DNA from: Sporolactobacillus sp. CQH2019
Lineage (GTDB): Bacteria > Bacillota > Bacilli > Bacillales > Sporolactobacillaceae
DNA length: 64,000 bases
Direction of reading: 5' to 3'
Assembly: GCF_028765345.1 (NCBI RefSeq)
Contig: NZ_JARAJZ010000005.1
Coordinates: 217,641 to 281,640, forward strand
Positions 18,320 through 27,170 of the stretch are shown piece after piece. Each line of letters opens with the position of its first letter. Within the stretch, counting starts at the first letter, position 1. A program made the position numbers and the translations under genes. Under the pieces are notes generated by a model. That model did no database searches. It saw only the letters and a list, made by a program, of their open reading frames with translations, and was not told the DNA's origin.

Positions 18320-18880
18320 TTAGCGACCGGCAATATTTTTGAGTTCCGCAGGCGATTTACCGTTCAGCTCCTTGAATCCTTCATAAAGGGCAATGATTTC
18401 TCCTCCATAGACGGGATAGACAGCGCTGAATCCGCCATTCAATATATAGTAATAACGATCGCTGTATTGTTTCAGAAAAAGGACGTAGTCTCCGTCCGCA
18501 AGCGGTCCCGGATAGACGGCATTTAGCGGATCTTCAGGCCTGGGAAGCGGTTCGACGCCCGTTGAAAGAAGATAGGCAGGGGAGGAGGCCGTTCCTTTGT
18601 AAGCGTCCCGGATATGAAGAATCTGTCTCGAGTTGACGAGCTTCCGGCCCGGAGCCGCAGTTCTTCCTGTTTCCCATTTATTTATTCCGGCATTGAGACG
18701 GGCATAAACAATCAGATCCGAAGTTTTTATAAGTGAACGCAAATCCGGATTCCGCTGCGTCACGATGATTTGTTTCGGAAAAGGGGACTGGGCCGCGGCC
18801 CCGTCTGAAAACAAGAAACAGAAGGCCGGAATCAATCCGGCGAGAATAAAAACTTGCAGCAGGCGCGATGAAACAGTCAT
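18320..18880 (-). CDS. Secreted protein of unknown function
   Basis: 186 residues with an N-terminal signal peptide (hydrophobic core about 8-22, AAA-Q cleavage region near 30). The mature part has a SDLIVYARL strand, a DAYKGT segment, TGVEPLPRPEDPLN and a GDYVLFLKQYSDRYYYI strand, a pattern I associate with uncharacterised exported Bacillales proteins. ATG at 18880 is preferred to TTG at 18886 because GGAG lies 8 bases upstream. Located downstream of kdsD on the same strand but about 220 bases away. Confidence 0.65.
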   Translation of the reverse strand: MTVSSRLLQVFILAGLIPAFCFLFSDGAAAQSPFPKQIIVTQRNPDLRSLIKTSDLIVYARLNAGINKWETGRTAAPGRKLVNSRQILHIRDAYKGTASSPAYLLSTGVEPLPRPEDPLNAVYPGPLADGDYVLFLKQYSDRYYYILNGGFSAVYPVYGGEIIALYEGFKELNGKSPAELKNIAGR

Positions 18881-18962
18881 TGGCAACGCTCCGTTTCCAT
18901 GAAGTAGCTTTTCTTAGAATGAGCGCAAGCCGCGAATATTATCCGTCATTCCGGATGCAAAA

Positions 18963-18990
18963 TAGCCCCGGAATTTTGTCCGGAGCCGTA
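18963..18990 (-). terminator. Possible terminator after kdsA-kdsD
   Basis: On the minus strand GCTCCGGA pairs with TCCGGGGC (one mismatch) across a 6-base loop, followed by TATTTTG. It lies about 120 bases after the kdsD stop. T-tract is weak. Confidence 0.4.
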
Positions 18991-19103
18991 AATTTGTAGG
19001 TTTCAAAGAACAGAGCGGCTGTACGTGCCTGCGTCGATGATCTCGCGGACTGAACCCGGCCGGTGATTCATTCTGCGAAAGGAGCGACGGAGACAGAGGA
19101 GGA

Positions 19104-20135
19104 TTAAAGTCCGATCCGTGTCAGATCCTGGATACGGATGATGGCAATCGGTTCATTTTCCCCCGATTTCACAACAGGGAGGACATGGATGTCCTTTTCT
19201 TCCATTAAGTGCAGGGCTTCGGCGGCCAATTGGTCCGTCGTCACAAAATACGGATCGGCCGTGTAAATCTGACGAATCGGCTGATCCCATGAAATATTGC
19301 CGTTTGATAAGGCTTTCCGGATGTCGCCGTCGGTCAGGATGCCGATCAGCCGATTTTCTTCATTGACGATGGAGACTGCACCGATGCCGCTTTCCGTCAT
19401 TTTAAACAGTACTTCTTTGACTTTGGCGTTTTGATAAGCAGCCGGGTTTGCCCTGTTGATGGAGCGAATGACGCCCTTGACCGTCAGCAGCAGCTTCCGG
19501 CCGAGAGAGCCGCCGGGATGGAAAACAGCGAAATCTTCCGGCTTGAAATCACGCACGTCCAGCAGGGCAACAGCCAGCGCATCGCCCAGTATAAGCGTCG
19601 CCGTCGTTGTCGACGTCGGTGCAAGGCCGAGCGGGCAGGCCTCCGCAATCGTTCCGGTATCAATCGATAGATTGGAAAGCCCGGCCAGCGTGGAACGGGC
19701 ATTTCCGGTAATCGAGACGACCTTTGCGCCGATGCGCCGAACCGATGGGAGAATCCGCAGCACCTCTTGCGTTTCGCCGCTGTTGGAAATCGCCAAAACG
19801 ATATCGTTTCTTGTGATCCTGCCCAGATCTCCATGAAGCCCTTCCGCCGGATGAAGGAAGAACGAAGGCGTGCCTGTACTCGCAAGTGTCGATGAGATTT
19901 TTCTGCCGATGATTCCCGACTTGCCCATACCGGTAATCACAACGCGGCCTCTGCAATTTAAAATCAGGCGAATCACTTGCTGAATCATCTCCGGATCAAG
20001 CCTTTTTTTCAGCTTCAGCACTTCCCGGATCTCCGTATCGAATGTCCGGCTGAACGAATCCATGTATGCTTCTGTATTTTTCAAACGCGTTTCAATGACG
20101 TAGTTGATTCTGCTTTTCTCGGTGTTCAGGTTCAT
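19104..20135 (-). CDS. kdsD: Arabinose-5-phosphate isomerase (KpsF/GutQ/KdsD family)
   Basis: 343 residues: an SIS sugar-isomerase domain (about 45-190; GMGKSG at 69-74, HPAEGLHGDLG at 95-105, SNSGET at 117-122) and two CBS domains (about 215-340). The family converts ribulose 5-phosphate to arabinose 5-phosphate, the substrate of KdsA. The partner kdsA lies 19 bases upstream in the same operon, which supports this specific role rather than GutQ-like regulation. AAGGAGG precedes the ATG by 7 bases. Unusual in a Gram-positive. Confidence 0.87.
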   Translation of the reverse strand: MNLNTEKSRINYVIETRLKNTEAYMDSFSRTFDTEIREVLKLKKRLDPEMIQQVIRLILNCRGRVVITGMGKSGIIGRKISSTLASTGTPSFFLHPAEGLHGDLGRITRNDIVLAISNSGETQEVLRILPSVRRIGAKVVSITGNARSTLAGLSNLSIDTGTIAEACPLGLAPTSTTTATLILGDALAVALLDVRDFKPEDFAVFHPGGSLGRKLLLTVKGVIRSINRANPAAYQNAKVKEVLFKMTESGIGAVSIVNEENRLIGILTDGDIRKALSNGNISWDQPIRQIYTADPYFVTTDQLAAEALHLMEEKDIHVLPVVKSGENEPIAIIRIQDLTRIGL

Positions 20136-20154
20136 GGACAGGCCTCCTTATCTT

Positions 20155-20997
20155 TTAATAGTATTTCACTGCATCCAGATTGCGGACGACAGCGTCGATT
20201 TCCAGGAGCGGTTTCAATAGTTCTTCCAGACTTTCAAGCGGCACCATATTCGGCCCGTCGGACCATGCCCGATCCGGATCAGGATGTACTTCCATAAAAA
20301 CGGCGTCCACGCCCGCCGCGACGGCGGCACGTGAAAGGTAGGGGACAAATTCACGCTTTCCTCCTGTCGATATGCCGTTTCCGCCGGGAATCTGAACGCT
20401 GTGCGTCGCATCAAAAACGACCGGATAGCCGTACGAGCGCATTGTCGGAAGCGACCGCATGTCGACGACCAGATTATTGTAGCCGAATGAGGCACCGCGT
20501 TCCGTCAGCAAAATGTTTGTATTTCCCGCTTCCTCGAGCTTTGTGATCACATTTTTCATGTCCCACGGTGCGAGAAACTGGCCTTTTTTAATATTGATGA
20601 TTTTCCCGGTCCGCGCCGCAGCGACCAGCAAATCGGTCTGACGGCAGAGAAAAGCGGGAATCTGCAATATATCAAGCACATCGGCCGCAGGAGCTGCCTG
20701 ATCGGCCTCATGGATGTCCGACGTCAGAGGCACGCCGATTTTTTCTTTGACTTTATTCAGAATTTCGAGTCCCTTTTCCAGACCCGGACCGCGTTTGGAA
20801 TAGATCGACGAACGATTGGCTTTATCATAAGAGGATTTAAATACGAAGGGAATCCCGAGACGGTCGGTCACTTCCCGGATGGTGTCCGCCGTTTTAAGGA
20901 CCAGATCTTCACTTTCAATCACGCACGGACCGGCAATCAGGACAAACGGATCGTTTTTTCCAAAACGGATCGATTCATTTAAGCGGAGCGTTTTCAC
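20155..20997 (-). CDS. kdsA: 3-deoxy-8-phosphooctulonate (Kdo-8-P) synthase
   Basis: 280 residues, TIM-barrel aldolase that condenses phosphoenolpyruvate with arabinose 5-phosphate. Family motifs: IAGPCVIES (21-29), [43 protein letters not shown] and FDATHSVQ. Cys25 in the GPC motif marks the metal-dependent (Aquifex-like) class; the metal-free class has Asn there. Start is GTG with GAGGTGA five bases upstream. No kdsC, kdsB or Kdo transferase is present in the window. Confidence 0.92.
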   Translation of the reverse strand: MKTLRLNESIRFGKNDPFVLIAGPCVIESEDLVLKTADTIREVTDRLGIPFVFKSSYDKANRSSIYSKRGPGLEKGLEILNKVKEKIGVPLTSDIHEADQAAPAADVLDILQIPAFLCRQTDLLVAAARTGKIINIKKGQFLAPWDMKNVITKLEEAGNTNILLTERGASFGYNNLVVDMRSLPTMRSYGYPVVFDATHSVQIPGGNGISTGGKREFVPYLSRAAVAAGVDAVFMEVHPDPDRAWSDGPNMVPLESLEELLKPLLEIDAVVRNLDAVKYY

Positions 20998-21248
20998 TCA
21001 CATCACCTCAGGTTTTTCGATTTTTTGATCCCGTTTCCAGTTCTTCCTGTCTTTAATATCACAAACAAAGCGGGGCATCAAGAAAATTATTTCCTCCTTT
21101 CGTTTCTGAAATAGTTAAAATCCGGTGAGGGGGTATGATTTTTTATTCCCTTTTTTTCAGGATACGAAACCTTTATTAAAAAATCATGAAAATATTTTCG
21201 ATCGGGCTTGGAAACTGCATTTTCGGATGATTAAATAAATGTTTTATC
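20998..21248. other. Divergent intergenic region kdsA / ykoE leader
   Basis: About 250 AT-rich bases hold the kdsA upstream region. I see no gene, no strong hairpin and no clear minus-strand promoter. Confidence 0.4.
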
Positions 21249-21277
21249 TTGACCATTATTGGGCGGGGGAGTATCGT
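21249..21277 (+). promoter_or_regulatory. Promoter for the ykoEDC riboswitch transcript
   Basis: TTGACC, 17-base spacer, TATCGT. It would initiate near 21284, about 20 bases before the TPP aptamer. Confidence 0.6.
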
Positions 21278-21305
21278 TAAAAGTGTTAAATGAATATGCG
21301 TTTGT

Positions 21306-21386
21306 CCACTAGGGGAGCATTCCGCTGAGAAGGGCACGGCCCTGACCCTTGGACCTGATCTGGATAATACCAGCGTGGGAAAGTGG
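21306..21386 (+). ncRNA. TPP riboswitch (THI element)
   Basis: Contains the conserved core: GGGGAGC, CTGAGA, ACCCTTGGACCTGATCTGGA and the TAATACCAGCGTGGGAAAG end, closed by P1 pairing CCACT with AGTGG. It binds thiamin pyrophosphate and here precedes a terminator and the ykoEDC transporter. Confidence 0.96.
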
Positions 21387-21409
21387 TTTTGAAATCATTC
21401 AGGCAGCTG

Positions 21410-21443
21410 CCGCTTTCTTTTCGTACAGAGGAAAGCGGTTTTT
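21410..21443 (+). terminator. Riboswitch expression-platform terminator
   Basis: CCGCTTTC pairs with GAAAGCGG, followed by TTTTT. Its position 24 bases after the TPP aptamer indicates transcription attenuation when TPP is bound. Confidence 0.88.
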
Positions 21444-21535
21444 CGTGTTTTTCAATCATTCTCCGACCCTGACTGTGCAGCGGATGCTTCCGAAAGAAAA
21501 GAAATCAGGATGAACGCAGACAGGAGGAAGAATAG

Positions 21536-22126
21536 ATGAGCAAAAGTAAAAGTCGCAAGTTGAATCTGACCGATATTCTGGTCACGATTGTTGTTTCTTT
21601 GGTTTTCGGCCTTGTTTTTCGTTTGCTCGGGCCTGTGTACGATATGCTGCAGTCGCTCGGGCTGCAGCTCGATGCGCTGATCTACGGCATCTGGTTTATT
21701 GCCGGACCTTTCGCCGCTTTGCTGATCCGCAAGCCGGGTGTCGCCTTTCTTGCGGAAACTGCCGCCGCGATCGCCGAAATGCTGTTCGCAGGAAGCGGCG
21801 GCATTATCAACGTTTATTACGGTGTGGTTCAGGGAATTTTTTCCGAGCTGATTTTCGCCGCGTGGCGCTATCGAAAATTCACAGTCTCCGTTGCCGTTCT
21901 TTCCGGCATTGCCGCGTCCATAGGGTCTTTTCTGATTGACCTTGTTTACGGTTATCTGACCGATCTCGCGGGCTGGAACCTGACTCTGAACATCGGGTTC
22001 CGTATTATCGGGGCGGCGCTTTTAGCCGGCGTCTTCCCCTATATCCTTGTTAAAGCGCTGGAGAAGACCGGTGTTACCAATCTCATCCGTCCGGTGTCTA
22101 AGGAAGACTACGATGCCCTTAAATAG
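21536..22126 (+). CDS. ykoE: ECF transporter substrate-binding subunit, YkoE type
   Basis: 196-residue membrane protein with about six helices, matching the YkoE S-component for thiamine/hydroxymethylpyrimidine. The motifs AEMLFAGSGG and YYGVVQGIFSELIFA are typical. The TPP riboswitch upstream and the ATPase and T-component genes downstream fix the role. The stop overlaps the ykoD start by 14 bases. ykoF, the soluble binding protein in B. subtilis, is absent. Confidence 0.92.
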   Translation: MSKSKSRKLNLTDILVTIVVSLVFGLVFRLLGPVYDMLQSLGLQLDALIYGIWFIAGPFAALLIRKPGVAFLAETAAAIAEMLFAGSGGIINVYYGVVQGIFSELIFAAWRYRKFTVSVAVLSGIAASIGSFLIDLVYGYLTDLAGWNLTLNIGFRIIGAALLAGVFPYILVKALEKTGVTNLIRPVSKEDYDALK

Positions 22127-23615
22127 TCCCGGCTGCTGGGGAGTCACCAATCTGCGCCTTGCTTTTCCGAAGAAAAAAGAAATGTTTTTCAGAGATCTGA
22201 CTTTTCATTACAAAAGAGGGGAAAAGGTGCTGCTGCTCGGCCCTTCGGGATGCGGAAAATCAACATTGCTTCAGGTGCTGTCCGGGCTCGTGCCGAACAG
22301 TATCGAACTGCCGATGAAAGCGGATGAGCTCGTACTTCCGGAAAACTGGGGCTTTATTTTTCAAGACCCCGACACCCAGTTCTGCATGCCTTATGCCGAT
22401 GAAGAAATTGCCTTTGTTCTTGAAAATCAGCGGATCAGCCGCGAAAAAATGCCGGATTTGATTCGGCATTATCTGAAAATGGTCGGACTTGAGCCGGATC
22501 GCCCGCATCGGCTGATCAGCCGGATGTCCGGAGGAATGAAGCAGAGATTGGCGATAGCGAGCGTTCTCGCCCTTGAACCGGACGTGCTTTTTCTCGATGA
22601 ACCGACCGCGCTGCTTGATCCGCAGGGCACCGAACAGCTGTGGCAGACTGTGCGCCGGATCGGCGCGGATCGGACACTGCTCATTGTCGAGCATAAAATC
22701 AGTCACGTTCTCGATCTGATCGACAGAGTCGTCCTTTTCGATCCGAGAGGTCAGATCATTGCCGACGGAGCAAAGGACGAGATTCTGCAAACACATGTGA
22801 AAGAACTGGATGAATACGGGATCTGGCATCCGGGCGTCTGGCAGGGATTGATCAGGGAGGGGCCCGGCCACCGGGAGGCGGCTTCAGAAAACGATGTCCT
22901 GCTCGAACTCGATAACTTTTCCGTGACCCGTCAGCATAAAATCCGATTTTCTCTGTCTCATCTGACCGTTTACCAAGGTGAATGGGTCGCCGTCATCGGC
23001 AAGAACGGCGCCGGTAAGAGCACGATGATTGAAGGAATCATGGGACTGCTCCGTCATCAGGGAAAAGTGCGCTGGCATCTCGATCATACACGTGACGACG
23101 TCGCTTTTGTATTCCAGAATCCGGAATATCAGTTTGTAACCGACCGCGTCGATGACGAACTGGGACTCAGCCTCGTTTTAAAGAAACTGGACAGCCGGGA
23201 AATCGACACCCGGGTCAACGAGGCGCTTGATCAATTTTCGTTGGCAGATCAGCGGCTGCAGCATCCGTTCCAGCTTTCAGTCGGTCAGAAGCGGAGGCTG
23301 AGTGTGGCATCGGCACTGATTAATCACCCGAAAGCAGTCATCCTTGATGAACCGACATTCGGACAGGACGCCCGCAACACATTCGCGCTGCTGCAGTTGT
23401 TCCAGCGGCTGAAGCAAGGCGGGACTACCGTGATTATGGTCACCCATGAAATGGAAATCGTCCGTTATTTTGCGACGAGAGTGCTGAAAATAAAAGAGGG
23501 GCATCTCGCCGCGGATTCACGGCGGACGGCAGAGGAAAGCAGGGAGGGGGAAGAAGATGGGGGATTTTTGGACAAACACGGACAAGCCGTTTTTCAAGAT
23601 CAATCCTTCATTTAA
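22113..23615 (+). CDS. ykoD: ECF transporter ATPase, tandem ABC domains (YkoD type)
   Basis: 500 residues with two fused ABC ATPase domains: Walker A GPSGCGKS at 43-50 and GKNGAGKS in the second half, signatures RMSGGMKQ and LSVGQKRR, Walker B VLFLDEP and AVILDEP. It powers the thiamine-precursor transporter. ATG at 22113 has AAGGAAG six bases upstream; the longer in-frame extension lies within ykoE and has no homology. The acidic C-terminal 20 residues overlap ykoC. Confidence 0.93.
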   Translation: MPLNSPGCWGVTNLRLAFPKKKEMFFRDLTFHYKRGEKVLLLGPSGCGKSTLLQVLSGLVPNSIELPMKADELVLPENWGFIFQDPDTQFCMPYADEEIAFVLENQRISREKMPDLIRHYLKMVGLEPDRPHRLISRMSGGMKQRLAIASVLALEPDVLFLDEPTALLDPQGTEQLWQTVRRIGADRTLLIVEHKISHVLDLIDRVVLFDPRGQIIADGAKDEILQTHVKELDEYGIWHPGVWQGLIREGPGHREAASENDVLLELDNFSVTRQHKIRFSLSHLTVYQGEWVAVIGKNGAGKSTMIEGIMGLLRHQGKVRWHLDHTRDDVAFVFQNPEYQFVTDRVDDELGLSLVLKKLDSREIDTRVNEALDQFSLADQRLQHPFQLSVGQKRRLSVASALINHPKAVILDEPTFGQDARNTFALLQLFQRLKQGGTTVIMVTHEMEIVRYFATRVLKIKEGHLAADSRRTAEESREGEEDGGFLDKHGQAVFQDQSFI

Positions 23616-24357
23616 ATTTCTGATCATCGCCGCTCTCTTTATTGTCTATCTTTGTGTCCGCAATCTGAACACGATGATTTGGGCGACCGTCCTTTTTCTT
23701 ATTCTTTATTTCCTGGTTAACGGCTTCCCGGCAAAATTTTCATTCTGGATGATCATTCTGACCTTTATTGTCTCTTTTTTGGGCACGGCCGCCATGATTC
23801 TGTTCGGCAAGGGCACGCACGTCCTGTTTCACTGGTATCTGATCATGATCTCCGAGGAGAGTCTGGCCCGCGGCGTTTTAATCGGCCTGAGAACTTTTAT
23901 CTTCACAATGATCGGCATGATTCTGGCTTCGACGACGATGCCGGTGCCGTTTTTCTATTCGCTGATGCAGCAGCTTAAGGTGCCCGTCCGTTATGCATAC
24001 GGCTGTCTGGCGGCTTTCCGGATGCTGCCGATGATGGCCGAAGAGTTCGTTCACATCCGCCAGGCAATGATCGTCCGCGGCATGATGCAAAAGAAAGGGG
24101 CACGGGCTGCCTATGAGAGGATGAAACACTATGCGCTGGCCATGCTTGCCCAGTCGATACGCCGCGCCCAGCGCACGGCTGTAGCCATGGAAGCCAAACG
24201 CTTCTCGATGACGGAAGCGCGGACTTACTACTACGAAATCGGCTGGAGCCGTTATGACCTGTATTTTCTGGTTGTCATCCTTTGCACGGTCGCCCTCGGT
24301 TTTCTGCTTTCTCACTGGATGCCGCTGACTCCGTTCACAGATGTGATTGATAATTAA
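23557..24357 (+). CDS. ykoC: ECF transporter transmembrane (T) component, YkoC type
   Basis: 266-residue membrane protein of the CbiQ/EcfT family: several N-terminal helices, then the coupling motifs RGMMQKKGAR and AMEAKRFS that dock on the ATPase. Completes the YkoEDC module. ATG follows a G/A-rich ribosome site inside the end of ykoD, so the two are translationally coupled. Confidence 0.92.
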   Translation: MGDFWTNTDKPFFKINPSFKFLIIAALFIVYLCVRNLNTMIWATVLFLILYFLVNGFPAKFSFWMIILTFIVSFLGTAAMILFGKGTHVLFHWYLIMISEESLARGVLIGLRTFIFTMIGMILASTTMPVPFFYSLMQQLKVPVRYAYGCLAAFRMLPMMAEEFVHIRQAMIVRGMMQKKGARAAYERMKHYALAMLAQSIRRAQRTAVAMEAKRFSMTEARTYYYEIGWSRYDLYFLVVILCTVALGFLLSHWMPLTPFTDVIDN

Positions 24358-24407
24358 AATGCTTTATTTCCAAATGCATGAACAGGATAAACCGTATCCG
24401 CCTCAAG

Positions 24408-24453
24408 AGGGCGCCCCATCCGTCAAACGTCTGACGATGAGGCGCCCTGTTTC
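24408..24453 (+). terminator. Terminator after ykoEDC
   Basis: AGGGCGCC pairs with GGCGCCCT, with CATC/GATG and GTCA/TGAC pairs inside; followed by GTTTC. Very stable though the T-tract is short. Confidence 0.75.
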
Positions 24454-24575
24454 ATAAAGCGGAACGCAGCTTATCCTTTCATTGCCGCCCCCGGGACAAC
24501 CGACGATTAAAATTGACAGAGGATAAAGCCTTCATTATGATAGGTTTAAACATTCATTGAAAAGCGGGGCTGCAG

Positions 24576-25337
24576 ATGGCAAAAACGGCACTGATTACCG
24601 GCGCGACAAGCGGTTTAGGCTATGAGTTCGTCAAACTGTTCGCAAAAGACGGCTACGACCTTGTCCTTGTTGCAAGGACGGCGAAGAAACTGGAGAAAAT
24701 AAAAGAAACGTTTACAAGTACAAAAGTGCATTATATTGTCAAGGATCTCAGTGTTCCGGGGGCAGCGAAAGAGATTTTTAAGGAAATCGAGCAGGCAGAC
24801 ATCCCGATCGATATACTCGTCAATAATGCCGGATTCGGCCTGCTGGGTGCATTCGATGGGCTGGACATCCAGGAGCAGCTGCAGATGGTTCAGTTAAACA
24901 TCGCCGCACTGACAGAACTGAGCTATTACGTGCTTCCGGGAATGAAGGAAAAAGGCGGCCGGATTCTGAATGTGTCCAGCACGGCCGCTTTTCAGCCCGG
25001 TCCGTATATGGCTGTTTATTTTGCCACCAAGGCTTATGTTCTTTCTTTTTCAGAAGCGCTTGCCGAAGAACTGAAGAGTTCTGAAGCAACCGTTACGGTA
25101 CTTTGCCCGGGACCGACCCAAACCCGTTTCGGAACGGTTGCCGGGGCAGAGGGGACAAGAATGTTCAGCCGGACCATGGCACCGGAGCGCGTCGCCCGTC
25201 TCGGTTACGAGGCCCTGATGAACGGAAAACGCGCCGTCGTTGCCGGAGGAATGAACCGGGCGGGTACGATCGCGGCCAAACTTTTGCCGATCAGCTGGAC
25301 GGCAAAGGCGGCCAAGTATGTGATGGGAGAAAAATGA
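24576..25337 (+). CDS. Short-chain dehydrogenase/reductase
   Basis: 253-residue classical SDR: cofactor loop TGATSGLG (8-15), NNAG (82-85), catalytic Ser134 and Tyr147-x3-Lys151. The arginine after the second strand (VARTAKKL) suggests NADP(H). Substrate unknown; related proteins are called DltE-like or YqjQ-like. It has its own unit between two terminators. Confidence 0.85.
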   Translation: MAKTALITGATSGLGYEFVKLFAKDGYDLVLVARTAKKLEKIKETFTSTKVHYIVKDLSVPGAAKEIFKEIEQADIPIDILVNNAGFGLLGAFDGLDIQEQLQMVQLNIAALTELSYYVLPGMKEKGGRILNVSSTAAFQPGPYMAVYFATKAYVLSFSEALAEELKSSEATVTVLCPGPTQTRFGTVAGAEGTRMFSRTMAPERVARLGYEALMNGKRAVVAGGMNRAGTIAAKLLPISWTAKAAKYVMGEK

Positions 25338-25376
25338 GGGGGGCCTAAAAATCTTTTTCGGCCTTAAGACACAGGA

Positions 25377-25412
25377 AAGCCGCTTCTTCGATGAATGAAG
25401 AAGCGGCTTAAT
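25377..25412. terminator. Bidirectional terminator
   Basis: Perfect 13-base stem AAGCCGCTTCTTC / GAAGAAGCGGCTT with a 7-base loop, between the convergent SDR and acyl-CoA synthetase genes. Confidence 0.88.
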
Positions 25413-25434
25413 AGTTCATAGTCTGCTCAAAGGT

Positions 25435-27030
25435 TCAGACTTTGATGCCCTTTTTACGCGCCCTGCTGATCTCAAGATCTCTGAGATCGGCCCGCTTTAT
25501 TTTACCGGATACACTTTTCGGCAGATCGGCGACGAATTCAATTTCCCGCGGATATTTGTACGGAGACGTCTCATTCTTGACAAATACTTTCAGCTTTCTT
25601 GCCAGAGAGTTGCTTCCGGCGTAACTTTCTTTCAAAACGACAAACGCTTTGACAATATTTCCGCGGACCGGGTGAGGACTCGCAACCACGGCACAATCCT
25701 TAACTGCAGGATGCTTCAGCAGCGCGTCTTCAACTTCGGCCGGACCGATCGTAAATCCGGAACTGATAATAACATCGTCGCGCCGGCCGTGAAACCAGAA
25801 GTAGTTGTCTTTATCTCTGGAAGCCCGGTCGCCGGTCAGAAAATAGTCGCCGATCACGGCAGCCTGATAGCGATCCGGCTGATGATAGTAAGTCTTCAGC
25901 AAAGCGGGAAAATCACGGCGGACGGCAATGTTCCCGATAACCCCGTCGGGAACCGGATGGCCGTCCTCATCGACAATCGTGATAACATCATCGAAAAGCG
26001 GCTGACCCATGGAGCCGAGGCGAAGTTCGGTATCGACCGTCGTCCCGATCAGAAGCGTGCTCTCTGTCTGTCCGTAACCGTCTTTCAACTCAAGCCCGAA
26101 CGTCTTTTTAAACGTATCGATGGCTCCGCTGTTCAGCGCTTCGCCTGCCGAACAAGCGGTGTGCAGATGAGAAAGATCGTAGCTGCCGAGATGATCCACT
26201 TTGGCCATCAGGCGGTATTCCGTCGGCGTGCAGAGGAGTACATTGACTTTATAGTCCTGAAGCAGTTCAAGCTGTTTCGCGGGATGGAAGCGTCCTTCAT
26301 AAACGATTCCGGTAACGCCCATCCCGAGGACAGAAAGGAAGGGGCTCCAGATCCACATCTGCCATCCGGGCCCTGCCGTTGCCCAGACGATATCATCTTC
26401 GTGAATATTGAGCCAGCGGCGTGGTGCGATTCTTAAATGGGCATATGCCCAGCCATGATCATGCACAACACCTTTAGGGGTGCCCGCCGTTCCGGATGTA
26501 TAGGTCAGAAAAGCGATGTCGTCTCTGCGCGTGGCGACCGTTGTAAAATCTGCGGAGGCACCGGCCATCAGTTTATCCATCGACAGCCAGCCGTCGGCCG
26601 TGCTTTCGACGGAAATTTTATACTGCAGGGACGGCATGGGTTCCTTGACCTGTTCAATCTGATCGATGTAGTCGCGATAGGCAATGATTGCTTTCGCTCC
26701 TCCCTGATTGATGCGGAAGGCAATATCTCCCGCGTGCAGCATTTCCGAACCGGGAATAACGGCGATTCCGGCGCGGAGCGCACCCAGATAGATGACATAG
26801 GTGTCAATAATTTTGGGAACCATCATCATGACCCGGTCTCCCTTTTTAATCCCCAGGCCGGTCAAAACATTGGCAAAGCGTTTCCCTTTTTCAATCAGTT
26901 CATGATACGTTACCGATCTTTTCTCGCCTGTTTCACCTTCCCAGCGCAGAGCAATTTTATCCGAATCATAACGATCAATCTCACTTGTCAGATTATAAAC
27001 TTCCGGAGCAATCAAATCATTCAGTTCCAT
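25435..27030 (-). CDS. Acyl-CoA synthetase (medium-chain, AcsM/MbcS-like)
   Basis: 531-residue ANL-family enzyme. A3 motif TYTSGTAGTPKG at 176-187, a DGYGQTE adenylate motif, LTGDRASRD, the hinge GRRDDVIISSG, and a catalytic Lys in SVSGKIKR near the C-terminus. It activates a carboxylate to acyl-AMP then acyl-CoA; the sequence resembles the medium or branched-chain enzymes of Bacilli rather than acetyl-CoA synthetase. ATG has GGAGAGG upstream. Single gene. Confidence 0.87.
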   Translation of the reverse strand: MELNDLIAPEVYNLTSEIDRYDSDKIALRWEGETGEKRSVTYHELIEKGKRFANVLTGLGIKKGDRVMMMVPKIIDTYVIYLGALRAGIAVIPGSEMLHAGDIAFRINQGGAKAIIAYRDYIDQIEQVKEPMPSLQYKISVESTADGWLSMDKLMAGASADFTTVATRRDDIAFLTYTSGTAGTPKGVVHDHGWAYAHLRIAPRRWLNIHEDDIVWATAGPGWQMWIWSPFLSVLGMGVTGIVYEGRFHPAKQLELLQDYKVNVLLCTPTEYRLMAKVDHLGSYDLSHLHTACSAGEALNSGAIDTFKKTFGLELKDGYGQTESTLLIGTTVDTELRLGSMGQPLFDDVITIVDEDGHPVPDGVIGNIAVRRDFPALLKTYYHQPDRYQAAVIGDYFLTGDRASRDKDNYFWFHGRRDDVIISSGFTIGPAEVEDALLKHPAVKDCAVVASPHPVRGNIVKAFVVLKESYAGSNSLARKLKVFVKNETSPYKYPREIEFVADLPKSVSGKIKRADLRDLEISRARKKGIKV

Positions 27031-27170
27031 AGATACGGCACACCTCTCCTTTAATCAACGGTCATTTTATCAAACGGATGAATCCGGTTGAAGAGCGAAG
27101 ATCACTTTATATAACTTATACAACCAAATGTTAATACCAGGTGCTAAAAAATGCAACTCTTTTTTATAAT

